This document shows, piece by piece, positions 1-12,710 of a DNA stretch of 64,000 nt. Location: positions 11,842,001-11,906,000 of the forward strand of contig OY720098.1 of the NCBI GenBank assembly GCA_963082875.1, read 5' to 3'. The position numbers were made by a program, and so were the translations under genes. The notes below the pieces were generated by a model. That model was not told the DNA's origin, made no database searches, and was given only the letters and a program-made list of their open reading frames with translations. This stretch comes from Corella eumyota. Its lineage: Eukaryota > Chordata > Ascidiacea > Phlebobranchia > Corellidae. Within the stretch, counting starts at the first letter, position 1; every line of letters begins with the position of its first letter.

Positions 1-694
1 ATTTAATATAACCCAGTGTGGCTCTAGTAGGAAAGTACGAACTGGTCACGATAAAATGCATGTGATAAAGGGACTAACCGAAATAAACCTACCTAAAGAA
101 AGAACGTCCCAGAATGGCCTTTCAAAGCAATTGTTCACATACAATGCACAAATATATTAAACAACCCACGAACTAGTGGGGGGTCACATACATGAAATAA
201 GTGAATATAAATGTTTAAAATAATTTAAGAACATAAAAAAAAAGGAAAAAAAAACTTGATAAATTAAACTATATAGTATTACTAGTGTAAATAGAAATTG
301 CATAGTTAAGTAAAGTTTGTGTTACGGAGATTTAAGGTAGCTGAATATATAGGTATAGTCGTGTTTGGGATTACAAATGCATGAAATAGACAACTTTTTA
401 AGTCATTTTAGCAAGGTTGTTTTTTATTTAAACTTATTTACTTTAATATATGATATACAGTTCACCCAACCGCAAAATAGCTTGTTTAGTTAATTGCAGT
501 TTATAACTTTCTGTTTATTTTACATCACTTTACATTTTAAGAATTTGAAAAAAGCTTATATATTTAGTTAATATTATAGCGCAGGCTACTGCGACGATAA
601 TATTTATTGCATTGAAATAAAAATATGTAAAAATATACTGCCCTGTTTTAGTGAATACACAAAACTTAGCCCACTGTCTTTAAATATTTTTTGA
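1..694. repeat. 3' flank of FUT-A, duplicated at 20252-20772
   Basis: No gene is visible. The first 360 bases align closely with 20252 onward (same 'aacccagt.tgg.tctagtaggaaag' start), so this is the downstream part of a duplicated fucosyltransferase unit. Bases of roughly 430-655 have no counterpart in the FUT-D copy, meaning an insertion here or a loss there. Confidence 0.75.
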
Positions 695-1880
695 TTAATT
701 GCACTCTGGCGGATTGTTTAAAGCGAATTCATCTAAAAGTGAATGTATTACTTTTTTTTTTTTGTTTTCAGATATTTGTTCACATATATTTTTAGCTCTG
801 GGTTCAGGGTTAACGTTTGGATATTTCTCTCGGATTTGTTGCATCATATTTTCGTCTGTCATGTTTTCATCTTCTCTCCAGCTAAAATATTTTCTGTATT
901 CAGTTTCGTTTTTGTCGAGAAAGTTTAAATAATCTGCTAGTTTCTGTGGGCTTTCGAAATCTTCTACGTGAATAAATGAATCTATTGGAGCAAACCGTAA
1001 ATAATTGGTTTTATACGGACCCATAACCACCGGAACTGCGTCGTTTAGTATTGCGTTTTGCCAAAACTTTTCTGTAATGTAGTCTTTGCAGTGTATAGCA
1101 TTTTCGAATGCCATGAAAAACTTATATTCTTTAATTGTATCTTTCATTTTTTGCGGGTTTGAACGAGGTAATAAATGTGAATTGCCAAAACATTTGCCAA
1201 TTCGGTCTAGTTGAAGTCCAGCTTTAATCAAATTATCCCCATACTGTAATCTTATTTTTCCACCATCTGTTCCTCCGCAATTAGTCGCTAATGTTAACTA
1301 TAAAATAAATTATATTTTATGTGTAAACCATAAAAGACAACATGGTATTAAATAAACCATTTAACAATAAAAAAAACTATATTTTTTGAGCATTAAGTAA
1401 TGTGAATTTTAAATAGTAGTGTTTTGTTTAACTTAACAGTAAAGTAAGAAATTGGTTGGTAATTAATTTTAAAGTAAGAAAACAAATAGGTTAAGTTAAT
1501 CTACTGAATGGCTTATGTTTATTACTCTGAAGGTCATGTAATGTTAGTTTATACAATTTGTGTATGACTTAAATATCTAATAATTAAAGTTTGGTTCAAC
1601 TGCTGAAGATGCTTTACTTTTAATAAAATAAATTTCATGAAAGACAAAATTGCAAATCGCATCTTTGCCAAAAAAACTCTTTAAAAAGCTAGTTAAAAAT
1701 ACTTACAGCTAATTTTTTCTTTCCCTTTATTATTTGATCAATTGCATTTTTACCCTTTTTGAGAACTTTAATAGCAGTGTCTCTTTGGTAGTAAAATCGA
1801 ATAACGTCTGCATCACTTCTATAGGTCCACGTCCAATTAAAAAAATTGTTGAACTTCTCCAGGTCATGTACAAAAAGTTT
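695..1880 (-). pseudogene. FUT-A: 5'-truncated alpha-1,3-fucosyltransferase copy
   Basis: This is the C-terminal part of a GT10 alpha-1,3-fucosyltransferase. Exon 3 (1297-695) is open for its full 603 bases and encodes the GDP-fucose-binding core, with AFENAIHCKDYITEKFW and VPVVMGPY. Exon 2 is only partly present (about 1880-1707). It retains FNWTWTYRSDADV and the donor at 1706, then breaks off near 1872-1880 into sequence that elsewhere lies downstream of a fucosyltransferase gene. Exon 1, with the signal anchor, and the 5' part of exon 2 are missing, so no complete enzyme can be made. Intron 2 (1298-1706) resembles that of FUT-D and FUT-C. Family identity is certain from motifs; non-functionality is inferred from the missing 5' end. 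Confidence 0.88.
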
Positions 1881-2640
1881 ACGCCGTTTCACTTATAAAA
1901 AAATGTAAACTGTTTTTATACAACCAAGTTGTCAAAAAATTAGCTAGCCATGGAATCAATAACATTTCCGTAAACCAACACAATTAAAAATAAATAACAA
2001 TAAACTCTACATCACAAAAAGAAAATTGTTGCACAACAATTAATTTCAAAATGCTTTATCATTTTTAACTAGCGTTTTTTAAAACTATATTTACAACGCC
2101 ATTAAATGAAAAATGTACTACTGCCGTTTCAATAAATTAACATACCATACTTATTTGCTAGATATTATAATTGCCTCATAGTAATATTAGTAATTTAGTT
2201 AAAACATCGTTATAACCAAATTTTAAAAAATGAAGATATTAGTTGTAAAGAATTTTTTTTTTCTAAGTTTAATAGTTGTAGTTCATTTGAATACACATAC
2301 ACAAGTTCGTTGGTTTTTATGTCGAGAACACATTTACATGCTTACGTATTTATGTTTTATTTTAGTATATATAATGTTTAATCCAGCTTATGCAAATGGC
2401 TTGATCATAAACTGTAAAATCTAATTTCACAACGCTGATTTTGTTGCCCCTGTCAACGTGTTGTTTATTTAGTTATTTTCTAGATTTGTTTTTAAGTAGA
2501 AAAGGAGTTGCATAAAAACTAATCCAATACTTTCACATCTTGTTTATATATATAAGTTTTCTAAATTCATTTTGCAAATAAACCTTTTTTACCGAATCTA
2601 AATATTTTGCTTTATTTGCTCTAATACAAATTTCATAATG
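1879..2640. repeat. Mosaic of fucosyltransferase flanking sequences
   Basis: Bases 1879-2148 match 24471-24752, which lies immediately 3' of FUT-E. Bases 2149-2640 match 22610-23085, which lies 5' of FUT-D. A 3' flank is therefore joined directly to a 5' flank with no gene between, as expected if a whole copy was deleted. The short open frame at 2230-2424 is not supported as a gene. Confidence 0.7.
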
Positions 2641-2696
2641 TTTTTAGTTTTCTTTTGTATAGAAATCGGAGAGGCTGTAGTTATTAGGTAGTTATG

Positions 2697-2899
2697 GGTC
2701 TTCGCTTGTAGAATTTCTTTTTATTAGTTTGATTGACAGGGTTTCGTTTTGTTGATGTTTATTTAAGCTAATTTGTTTAACCTTACTGGTACAAAGTAGC
2801 TTAATTAAACATCAGCGAACCTAAACCCTGTCAATCAAGCTAATAACAATAAATTCTACAAGCGAATTCCTTGCCTATTTATTTTACAAGCGAAGACCC
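2697..2899. mobile_element. Small hairpin element (MITE-like)
   Basis: The ends are inverted: GGGTCTTCGCTTGTA at 2697 and TACAAGCGAAGACCC ending at 2899. Inside, about 65 bases of each arm also pair ('gattgacagggttt' against 'aaaccctgtcaatc') around a loop of about 30 bases. No coding sequence is present. A 5'-truncated relative lies at about 8303-8400 in the next duplicated unit. I see no clear target duplication. The superfamily is not assigned. Confidence 0.65.
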
Positions 2900-3404
2900 T
2901 GCTGATTTGTAGACTACTTCGTTATATGCTAACAATTACACTTTTATTGGTAATTCGGCGTAAATGGTTACAATACAAATGCGAACAATTGCTATCAGTT
3001 CAATCAATAATTTTTATCTTTCTAAAGCAGTAAGCAAATTATACCAAATATATATAAGCGATGTAATGACTTAAATTAAGAAACAAGTAACGCGAGACAA
3101 AATGATAAATGTTCGACTGCATATTTCAGAGTTTGTTCACTAATACATTTTATTTGCAGTTGCTAGCCTCACAATGTCCGTAACATAACACTTAACATCC
3201 TTTAGTGTATATTATCTCTTATATCATCCCGTATCACAAAAAGAAAATTGTTGCACAAACAATTAATTCCAAAATGATTTATTATTTTTAACTAGCGTTT
3301 TTTTAACTATATTTACAACGCCATTGAATAAAAAATGTAAAATGTACTACTGCCGTTTTAATAAACTAACATTTCATACTGTTTGTAAATAACACAATTT
3401 GTAA
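2900..3404. repeat. 3' flank of FUT-B, duplicated 3' of FUT-C
   Basis: This stretch aligns with 8400-8901 nearly base for base ('gatttgtagactac.tcgttatatgctaaca' and onward). It holds no gene. Confidence 0.75.
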
Positions 3405-5314
3405 TTAATTGCATTCTGGCGGATTGTTAAAGGCGAATTCATCTAAAAGTGAATGTATCACTTTTGATTCTTTGTTTTCAGATATTTGTTCACATATATT
3501 TTTAGCTCTGGGTTCGGGGTCAACGTTTGGATATTTCTCTCGGATTTGTTGCATCATAATTTCGTCTGTCATGTTTTCATCTTCTCTCCAGCTAAAATAT
3601 TTTCTGTATTCAGTTTCGTTTTTGTCGAGAAAATTTAAATAATGTGCTAGTTTTTGTGGGCTTTCAAAATCTTCGACGTGAATAAATGAATCTATTGGAG
3701 CAAACCGTAAATAATCGGTTTTATACGGACCCATGACCACTGGCATTGCGTCGTTTAGTATAGCAGATTGCCAAAACTTTTCTGTAATGTAGTCTTTGCA
3801 GTGTATAGAATTTTCGAATGCCATGTGAAACTTATATTCTTTAATCGTATCTATTATTTTATGCGGGTTTGAACGAGGTTATAAATGTGAATTGCCAAAA
3901 CATTTACCAATTCGATCCAGTTAAAATCCAGTTTTAATCAAATCATCCCCGTACTTTGTCCTTAGTTTTCCTCCGTTCGTGTTTCCGCAATTAGTTGCTT
4001 ATGTTAACTATAGATAAATAATAGATAATGTTAAAGTCATTATAGTACCAAATAAACCATTTACCAAAAAAATTATTAATATTTAGCACTAAATAAACGA
4101 TTTGTTTTTTAAAGTAAAAAAAATTTTTAAACATATATTATGGATTATTATGGATTAAGTTAGGGATTAAGTTAACTAAGTGTTTTGTTTAATTTAAAGG
4201 TAAAATAAATAATTATATGGCAATCAATTTTAATGTTTAACAAATATTTTATTAACGCAAACAAGTAGCCTAAAATATATTAATATACAGAATAGTTAAT
4301 GTTTGATGTGTTAAGTTCAGGTTTAGTTTGTTTATACAGTTGGTGTGAAACTTGAAACGTCATAAAATTAATACTTAAGCTTGGTTATATTGTATAAAAA
4401 TGCTTTACTTTTAACAACAAATTAAGTTCACAAAAAACTAAAATTGCAATTCGCATCTTTTCAAAAAACGCTTAAAGAAGCTAGCTGAAAATACTTACAG
4501 CTAATTTTTTCTTTTTCTTTATTATTTTATCGATTGTATTTTTACCCTTTTTAAGAACTTTAATAGCACTGTCCCTTTGGTAGTAAAACCGGATAACGTC
4601 TGCATCACTTCTATAGGTCCACGTCCAGTTAAAAAAAATCATTGTACTTGTCCAAGTCGTGGACGTCCCTATTAAGAATTGCTGGAGGTTCTGCAACGAA
4701 AATCTGCTTTGGATTTCTATAATTAATATTGTTTTATATTTTAGTGTTATGACATACCATGATGTACAACACAATATAAAGATTATTAGTTTTGCTTTAT
4801 TCCCAGTATTTTTTCATTTTGAAGTTAAAAACAAATAAAACTTTGACATATGGGTACCTATAATGCTTCCAAGGCATATCACTTCCATGTATGGTAGTGT
4901 AATGAAACGCCACAGCATCAGCTTCTGGCAACCGCTTTCTATTGTTGGTAATGGTACATCCACCAATTTGGCAACCCAGATTTTGGATCTCCCCATGGAT
5001 TAGCCCAATACAAAATAAGGAATTCTTTCTTTATTTTTCTGGGTTGTAAAATTGTCAAATTTTTGTAAACTTTTTTGAATTGGTATGCTTGTTTCTTGTA
5101 AATGGCCCAAAGTTTTTTGATGCTTTAGTGATTCTGTTCGATATTCATCTGTTTTTGTAAGTATTAAATCTAAGTTTTCATTGATAGATTTATAAATTCC
5201 TTTAGTCGTAAAATAAAAGTTGTTGGTTTTGTAAATTGCAACTGTTAAAAATAAAACCACAAAACAATCCAATGTCTTTAATGCTGACTTTGTATAACGT
5301 TGAAAGTTTCCCAT
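3405..5314 (-). pseudogene. FUT-B: broken alpha-1,3-fucosyltransferase copy
   Basis: All three exons are recognisable with splice sites: exon 1 about 5314-4858 (signal anchor FVVLFLTVAIY), exon 2 4716-4499 (FNWTWTYRSDADV) and exon 3 4007-3405 (AFENSIHCKDYITEKFW). The reading frame is broken in every exon. Exon 1 has small length changes around the ILYWGNPWG segment. Exon 2 has lost nine bases covering the WWN of the donor-site motif and has gained one base in an A-run. Exon 3 has three in-frame stops, near 4000, 3923 and 3880. Introns resemble those of FUT-E, so FUT-B belongs to the B/E type. A dead copy is the simplest reading, since several independent lesions are present. Confidence 0.9.
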
Positions 5315-7660
5315 ACTTTTAGTTGCATTAAAATCATCACAACAGAAACCTATTTACTTATGCCAGATATTATTATTGCACCAAAGCAATATTAGTATTT
5401 TAGTTTAAAAAAAATTAAAAACAACCTAAAATACAGTGATACTAGTATTACAGGATATCCATATTCTAAACTTGATATAGTTGTAATACTATTAAATATA
5501 CACAAGTTCGTTGGTTTTTATGTCGAATACACATTCACATGCTTTCATATTACTGTTTAAATTTGCATATCTGATGTTTAACCTAGCTTATACAAATATG
5601 TTAACCTTTACAATATTCGGTTTAACTGTAAAAACCTAATTTTACAGCGCAAATTTTGTTGCCTTCGTCAATGTGTTGTTTATTAGGTTATTTTCTAGTT
5701 CGTTTTAATGTAAAAGGAGAGTTACATAAAAACCAATCCAATATTTTCACCTTTTGTTTTTAAATAGGTTTCCTGAACTTAGTTTGCAAACTACGTTTTG
5801 TAACTGGTTTGCCTCATTTGCTTATTTTGCAAATTCAGTAACTGTTTTTATGTTTTTTCTTGTATAAATATAGTTAACGCACGATCATGAAACTACGTAG
5901 CTCGTGCTGGTTTCCTGTGCTTCCTTTTTTGTTTGTACTTTTAAATACTATTATCTTTTATAAAAAGTATGTTGTATCGTTGTTATCGGCTTCCTCTATC
6001 TGGTATTTATCAAGATTTTAAATTTCTATTTAGGGGATTTAAAGAGAATAAAACTTGAACCGCAACTCAAATTTTTAAAAACCTTTAAATATTAACAGCC
6101 CTTTTTCGGTCTATAGCAAACAGGATGATGAAATATAAACATTGATCGGGACATATGCGTATAGCTTATTGTGCATAAGCTAACCTTTCATTCACATTAA
6201 AACCAATTATATTTAACTATTTCACATTTGGTGGGAATTTTTTTTGTTTTCGTTTCTTGATTTCATCAAAACCTTATGTTAACTCCTATTTTGATATGTC
6301 TGTTAATCTTAAACTTGTTTTTAAAATCTGTGGTTTGCCTGGCATGTGATTCGATTCTTTGTTATTCTTTTTAAAAATAGATATCTTATGCCTTCCTACA
6401 AGCAGTTGTATTTTTGGATTTTGGAATTTTTACGTTTTTGATTTACCGTTAATGAAATTTGAATTTGATTTTAATAAGAAATTGCCGTATAATATAAATA
6501 TACAGTGAATTCACCTGCGTGGTTAATTTAAGAAATTTTAACCAGCAGCAAAGTTATTAGCTAGTTAAGAAAAACAATTAACTAATGTCTTTAACTTTAT
6601 TCAAAAACCTTCCGATTGGGTCGACGGAGACCGCTACATGCGAAACACACTTACAAACCGAATTATGTATTTAAATGTATATTTTCTTAAAACCTAAATT
6701 TCAAAAAAGGTTTTAGCAAAATTTAGGTAAATTTTATTAAAAATTAAACGCATTTTCTAGAGCAGGGTTGGGGTAAAAGGGGCTTTAAAGTAACTGTTAA
6801 ATTTTTGATAAATTTACATTTCAGGCGTATGGTTTTCATCTAATATCTACTAGGTGAAGTGTTTTTTTCGTTTTCGTTTAACGGCAACACTTTTTATTTT
6901 ATTGCTGCCGTAAAGCTTTCATTAAAATAAACACACTGAATTTTATTTCTTTTTCACCAAGGCTATATATGTATTTTAACATAAAAGTAAGTAAAATTCT
7001 CTCGATTTATTTACTAGATATATTTATTTATTCACGTAAAAAATCAAACAGAAATGTAACTATTATAAAACGTAATAATGAACACCAGTGATAAGCCGTT
7101 AGTTAACTTCATAAAGTTGTACGTATAATCGTCACCATTATTTTTGTTCCACAATTGTTAGGTAAAAAGGTGAAGTTTTTTAAACTAGCAACTTCTACAC
7201 TCGAATTTAAAACTGCGTCAGGTCCAAAATACGTTAAAACGTATTAAAACAGTATTAAACATTCTAAGTTTTGCTTTGCTGCGGCACTTTAAAAAAATGT
7301 ATGCCAGTCAATACGTGGTTTGGTTGCCCATCGACTGGTAATCTTTTATATACGCCCTAGATTGACTACGTATGTTGAATAGTTTAATCAAATATATTCA
7401 ATTTTATAATATTAAAGAAGATTTTAACAATATATAAGAAATATTTATTTTGTTCGTTAGTTTTTTTAAATATTAGTAAGGTCGAATTCCTATTACACTT
7501 TTTGATTTCTATGTAAGAAAACTTTTGTAAATCATAATAAATCGCTTTAAAGTTAAGAAAGGCAGCAAACACTCATATTTGTTGCAAGGGGTACAAGAAC
7601 TTACGTATAGTGTACGTTGTATTAAAATTTTTTATTAATAAGAATTATTAATAAAAAAAT
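5315..7660. repeat. 5' flank of FUT-B, part of the duplicated unit
   Basis: This aligns with 10747-12530 (5' of FUT-C) and with 26725-26871 plus 34287-35690 (5' of FUT-E). The blocks 'cacaagttcgttggtttttatgtcga' and 'ctatttaggggatttaaagagaataaaacttg' are shared by all three. No gene is supported. The short minus frame at 7384-7572 falls inside this non-coding repeat. Confidence 0.75.
6160..6642. other. Unclassified insertion in the FUT-B flank
   Basis: About 480 bases are present here but absent at the equivalent point of the FUT-C flank (about 11590) and FUT-E flank (about 34985). The flanks read ACATATGCG before and ACATGCG after, close to a target duplication. I see no inverted ends, no coding frame and no tRNA-like head. 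Confidence 0.45.
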
Positions 7661-8300
7661 ACATAAAAGATGTTAACCAGAATATTTAGTTTATAGTTTA
7701 TTGATGTACAATATACTTTATGTGTGTTAACCCATGTGACGTTTGGTGATTAAAACTATTTTTATATGATACCCAACAAAATTGTCGGATATATTAAGTT
7801 TTAAGCAAAACTTACTGTTCTAACAGGTAAACTTTGCTCCAGTAACACTCAGTTGACCTGTCCGTTTCTTGTAAATGTTTGTCAGCCAAGATTGGCCGTT
7901 TCTGGCTTGTAAATTTCCAAAATTAATAACATAACGTTAATATGTTAAAATTTTTCAAATACAGCCTACCTAATTAAAAATACTTCAAAAGTAAAAAATG
8001 TCTTATATATTACGGCTAAATATTGCTTTTTATGTTAAGTTTGTTTTCTGCAAAAAAAATGTTAAAAAAAGTACAACAAACGGTTCAGAGAAGACAATGT
8101 AAGGTCATACTGTCTGCCAGCATATGATCGTCGTGCGTCACGTGACTCGCGAGCGTTGGCACTTTTCCTATTTACAACTTTTACCTTTAAATCCCGCCAT
8201 CTCAAAAACTACTTGACCAATTTTTAAAATAATAGTATCCTCGTGCAAGTTGGAAAAATTCCAACATAATTAAAAAAGAAACTCTGCGACCGAACCATCT
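7661..8300. other. Spacer between FUT-B and FUT-C units
   Basis: No gene and no match to the other units was recognised. A perfect GTCACGTGAC (E-box palindrome) lies at 8137-8146 in a locally GC-richer patch. Confidence 0.5.
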
Positions 8301-8901
8301 CTTTAAATAAACATTAGCGATCCGAAACCCCGTCAATCAAGCTAATAAAAATAAATTCTATTCCTTGCCTATTTATTTTACAAGCGAAGACTCTGCCGAT
8401 TTGTAGACTACCTCGTTATATGCTAACAGTTACACTTTTATTGGTTAATCGGCGTAAATGGTTACAATACAAATGCGAACAATTGCTATAAGTTCAATCC
8501 ATAATCTTTATTTTTCTAAAGTAATAAGCAAAATATATCAAATATAATATATAAGCGATGTAATAACTTAAATTAAGAAACAAGTAACACGAGACAAAAT
8601 GATAAATGTTCAACTACATATTCCAGAGTTTGTTCACTAATACATTTTATTCGCAGTTGCTAGCCTCACAATGTCCGTAACATAACACTTAACATCCTTT
8701 AGTGTATATTATTTCTTATATCATTCCGTATCACAAAAAGAAAATTGTTGCACAAACAATTGATTGCCAAATGATTTATCATTTTTAACTAGCGTTTTTT
8801 TAACCATATTTACAACGTTATTGAACGAAAAATGTAAAAATGTACTACTGCCGTTTCAATAAATTAACATACCATACTGTCTTTAAATAATACATTTGTA
8901 T
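8301..8901. repeat. 3' flank of FUT-C
   Basis: This is the duplicate of 2803-3404. It starts with the truncated right half of the hairpin element seen whole at 2697-2899. It is non-coding. Confidence 0.7.
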
Positions 8902-10746
8902 TTAATTGCATTCTGGCGGATTGTTAAAGGCGAATTCATCTAAAAGTGAATGTATCACCTTTGTTTCTTTGTTTTCAGATATTTGTTCACATATATTTTT
9001 TGCTCTGGGTTCGGGGTTAACGTTTGGATATTTCTCTCGGATTTGTTGCATCATAATTTCGTCTGTCATGTTTTCATCTTCTCTCCAGCTAAAATATTTT
9101 CTGTATTCAGTTTCGTTTTTGTCGAGAAAGTTTAAATAATCTGCTAGTTTCTGTGGGCTTTCGAAATCTTCTACGTGAATAAATGAATCTATTGGAGCAA
9201 ACCGTAAATAATTGGTTTTATACGGACCCATAACCACCGGAACTGCGTCGTTTAGTATTGCGTTTTGCCAAAACTTTTCTGTAATGTAGTCTTTGCAGTG
9301 TATAGCATTTTCGAATGCCATGTAAAACTTATATTCTTTAATTGTATCTTTCATTTTTTGCGGGTTTGAACGAGGTAATAAATGTGAATTGCCAAAACAT
9401 TTACCAATTCGGTCTAGTTGAAGTCCAGCTTTAATCAAATTATCCCCATACTGTAATCTTATTTTTCCACCATCTGTTCCTCCGCAATTAGTCGCTAATG
9501 TTAACTATAAAATAAATTATATGTTATATGTAAACCATAAAAGACAACATGGTATTAAATAAGCCGTTTACTAATAAAAAAAACTATATTTTTTGAGCCA
9601 TAAGTAATGTGAATTTTAAATAGTAGTGTTTTGTTTAACTTAACAGTAAAGTAAAAAATTGATTGGTAATTAATTTTAAAGTACGAAAACAAATAGGGTA
9701 AGTTAATCTACTGAATGGCTTATGTTTATTCTTCTGAAGGTCATGTAATGTTAGTTTATACAATTTGTGTATAACTTAAATATCTAATAATTAAAGTTTG
9801 GTTCAACTGCTGAAGATGCTTTACTTTTAATAAATTAAATTTCATGAAAAACAAAATTGCAAATCGCATCTTTGCCCAAAAAAAACTCTTTAAAAAGCTA
9901 GTTAAAAATACTTACAGCTAATTTTTTCTTTTCCTTTATTATTTGATCAATTGCATTTTTACCCTTTTTGAGAACTTTAATAGCACTGTCCCTTTGGTAG
10001 TAAAACCGAATAACGTCTGCATCACTTCTATAGGTCCACGTCCAGTTAAAAAAATCATTGTACTTGTCCAAGTCGTGGACGTCCCTATTAAGAATTGCTG
10101 GAGGTTCTGCATTCCACCAAACAAAAATCTGCTTTGGATTCCTATAATTAATATTGTTTTATATATTAGTTTTATGACATACCATGATGTACAACAACAT
10201 ATAAATTTATTAGCTTTGCTTAATTCCCAGTATTTTTTCATTTTGAAGTTAAAAACAAATAAAACTTTGACATATAATGCTTGGGTACCTATAATGCTTC
10301 CAAGGCAAATCACTTCCATGTATGGTAGTGTAATGAAACGCCACAGCATCAGCTTCTGACAACCGCTTTCTATTGTTTGTAATTGTACATTCACCAATTT
10401 TTGATCCTTCTGGCAACCCAGATTCTGGATCTCCCCATGGATTACCCCAATACAAAATAAGGGACTTATTCTGGGTTGTAAAATTTTCAAATTTTTGTAA
10501 ACTTTCTTGGACAGGTATGTTTGTGTCTTGTAAATGGCCTAAAGTTTTTTGTTGTTTTGATATTTCTGTTCGATATGCATTTGTTTTTGGTAGTATTAAA
10601 TCTAAGTTTTCATTGATAGATTTATAAATTCCTTTAGTCGTATAATAAAAGTTGTTGGTTTTGTAAATTGCAACTGTTAAAAATAAAACCACAAAACAAC
10701 CCAATGCCTTTACTGCTGACTTTGTATAACGTTGAAATGTTCCCAT
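8902..10746 (-). CDS. FUT-C: intact alpha-1,3-fucosyltransferase (GT10)
   Basis: Predicted Golgi type II enzyme moving fucose from GDP-fucose to an N-acetylglucosamine-type acceptor. Exons are 10746-10289, 10141-9916 and 9504-8902, with GT-AG introns of 147 and 411 bases and matching phases, giving 428 residues. Residues 14-28 (ALGCFVVLFLTVAIY) form the signal anchor. The stem runs to about residue 95 and has an NFT sequon at 88. ILYWGNPWG (97-105), TITNNRKRLSEADAVAFHYT (121-140), FVWWNAEP (159-166), FNWTWTYRSDADV (184-196), YKFYMAFEN (286-294) and DYITEKFW (300-307) are GT10 hallmarks. Length and motif order are normal for the family. Exon 3 and intron 2 resemble FUT-A/D, while exons 1-2 and the 5' flank resemble FUT-B/E, so the gene is a hybrid. 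Exact linkage specificity cannot be read from sequence. Confidence 0.9.
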
Positions 10747-12664
10747 ACTTTTATTTGCATTTAAATCATCACAACAGAAACCTATTTATTTATGCTAGAT
10801 ATCATTATTGCACCAAAGCAATATTAGTATTTTAGTTTAAAAAAATTATAAACAACCTAAAATACAGTCATACTATTACAGTATATCGCTATTTTGAACG
10901 TGGTATAGTTGTAATACTATTAAATATGCACAAGTTCGTTGGTTTTTATGTCGAATACACATTCACATGCTTTTATATTACTGTTTAAATTTAGCATATC
11001 TGATGTTTAACCTAGCTTATACAAATATGTTAACCTTTACAATATTCGGTTTAACTGTAAAAACCTAATTTTACGGCGCCAAATTTGTCTCTGTCAATGT
11101 GTTGTTTATTAAGTTATTTTCTAGTTCGTTTTAGTGTAAAAGGGGAGTAACATAAAATCTAATCCAATATTTTCACCTTTTGTTTTTAAATAGGTTTTTC
11201 TAAACTTATTTTGCAAATAACGCCTTGTAACTGGTTTGCCTCATTTCCTTGTATTGCAAATTCAGTAACTGTTTTTAGTTTTGTCTTGTATGAGTATAGT
11301 TAACGCATGATCATAAAACTACGTGGGTTGTGGTAACCTGTGCTTCCTTTTTAATTGTTCGTACTTTTTGTTTAACTAAAAATACTATTATCCTTTATAA
11401 AAAGTATGTTGTCGCGTTTTATCTGCTTTCTCTATCTGGTACTTATCAAGATTTTAAATTTCTATTTAGGGGATTTAAAGAGAATAAAACTTGAACCATA
11501 ACTCAAATTTTTAAAAACCTTCAAATATTAACAGCCTTTTTTTGGTCTAGGGCAAACAGGATAATGAAATATAAACGTTGCCCGGGACATATGCGGAACA
11601 CACTTACAAATTCAAATTATGTATTCAAATGTATATTTTCTTAAAACCAAAATTTCAAAAAACGTTTTAGCAAAATTTAGGTAAATTTTATTAAAAATTA
11701 AAGGGCGTTTTTTTAGAGCAGGGTAAGGGTAAAAGGGGCTTTAAAGTAACTGTTAAATTTTTGATAAATTTACTTTTTGGGGGTATGGTTTTCATCTAAT
11801 ATCTACTAGGTGAAGTGTTTTTTTCGTTTTCGTTCAACGGCAACACTTTTTATTTTATTGCTGCCGTAAAGCTTTTATTAAAATGAACACACTGAATTTT
11901 ATTACTTTTTTCACCAAAGGCTATATATTTATTTTAATATAAATGAAAGTAACATTTCCTCGATTTATTTACTAGATATATTTAATAGCATAAAAATTCA
12001 AACAGAATTGTAACTGTTATAAAAATAAAAGGTAATAATGAACACAATTGCTAAATCATTAGTTAACTTCATAAAGTTGTACGTATAGTCGTCACCATTA
12101 TTTTTGTTCCACAATGGTTGGTTAAAAAGGTGAAGTTTTTTTCAAAAAAACTACTTCTACTACACTCAAAGTTACCAAATAAATTAGGTTTACATTATGT
12201 AAAAACGTATTAAAACAGTATTGATCATTTCAAGTTTTGCATTGCTGTGGCACTTAAAAATTTTTTATGCCAGTCAATACGTGGTTTGGTTGCCAATCGA
12301 CTGGTAATCTTTTGTATACGCCCTAGATTGACTACGTATGTTGAATAGTTTAATCAAATATATTAAATTTTAAAATATTAAAGAAGTACCCATGTTAGAT
12401 TTTTACAATATGTAAAAAATATTTATTTTGTTCGTTTTTTTTTTTTTAATATTAGTAAAGTGGAATTTCTGTTACATTTTTTGATTTCTATGTAAGAAAC
12501 TTTTGTAAATCAAAATAAATCGTGTTTTGGCAATGCATTAAGCAAAGTATTTTTAGTTGATTTAAATCTGTGTATGTATATTTTTGCTAGCGAAATTTAA
12601 AAATGCGTGCTAGTTTTTTTACAGTTCATAGGCCATCATCAATTATTGTCCATTGTTATTAGCT
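10747..12664. repeat. 5' flank of FUT-C, duplicated 5' of FUT-E
   Basis: This aligns almost continuously with 26725-26871 and 34287-35751, and more loosely with the FUT-B flank. It contains at 10888-10892 the unoccupied GCTAT site where the Bel/Pao element sits in the FUT-E copy. Bases about 12113-12415 are missing from the FUT-E copy. No gene is supported. Promoter elements for FUT-C should lie in the first few hundred bases, but I recognise none. Confidence 0.8.
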
Positions 12665-12710
12665 TGTTTATACGGTGGCCCACAAGGGCAACACGCAAAA
12701 ATTTATTACA

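Noticed and set aside
2230-2424. 64-codon plus frame
   Set aside because: It falls in duplicated FUT 5' flank. The equivalent at about 22690 is not conserved as a frame.
9943-10359. Plus-strand 138-codon frame
   Set aside because: It is antisense to FUT-C exons 1-2 and intron 1.
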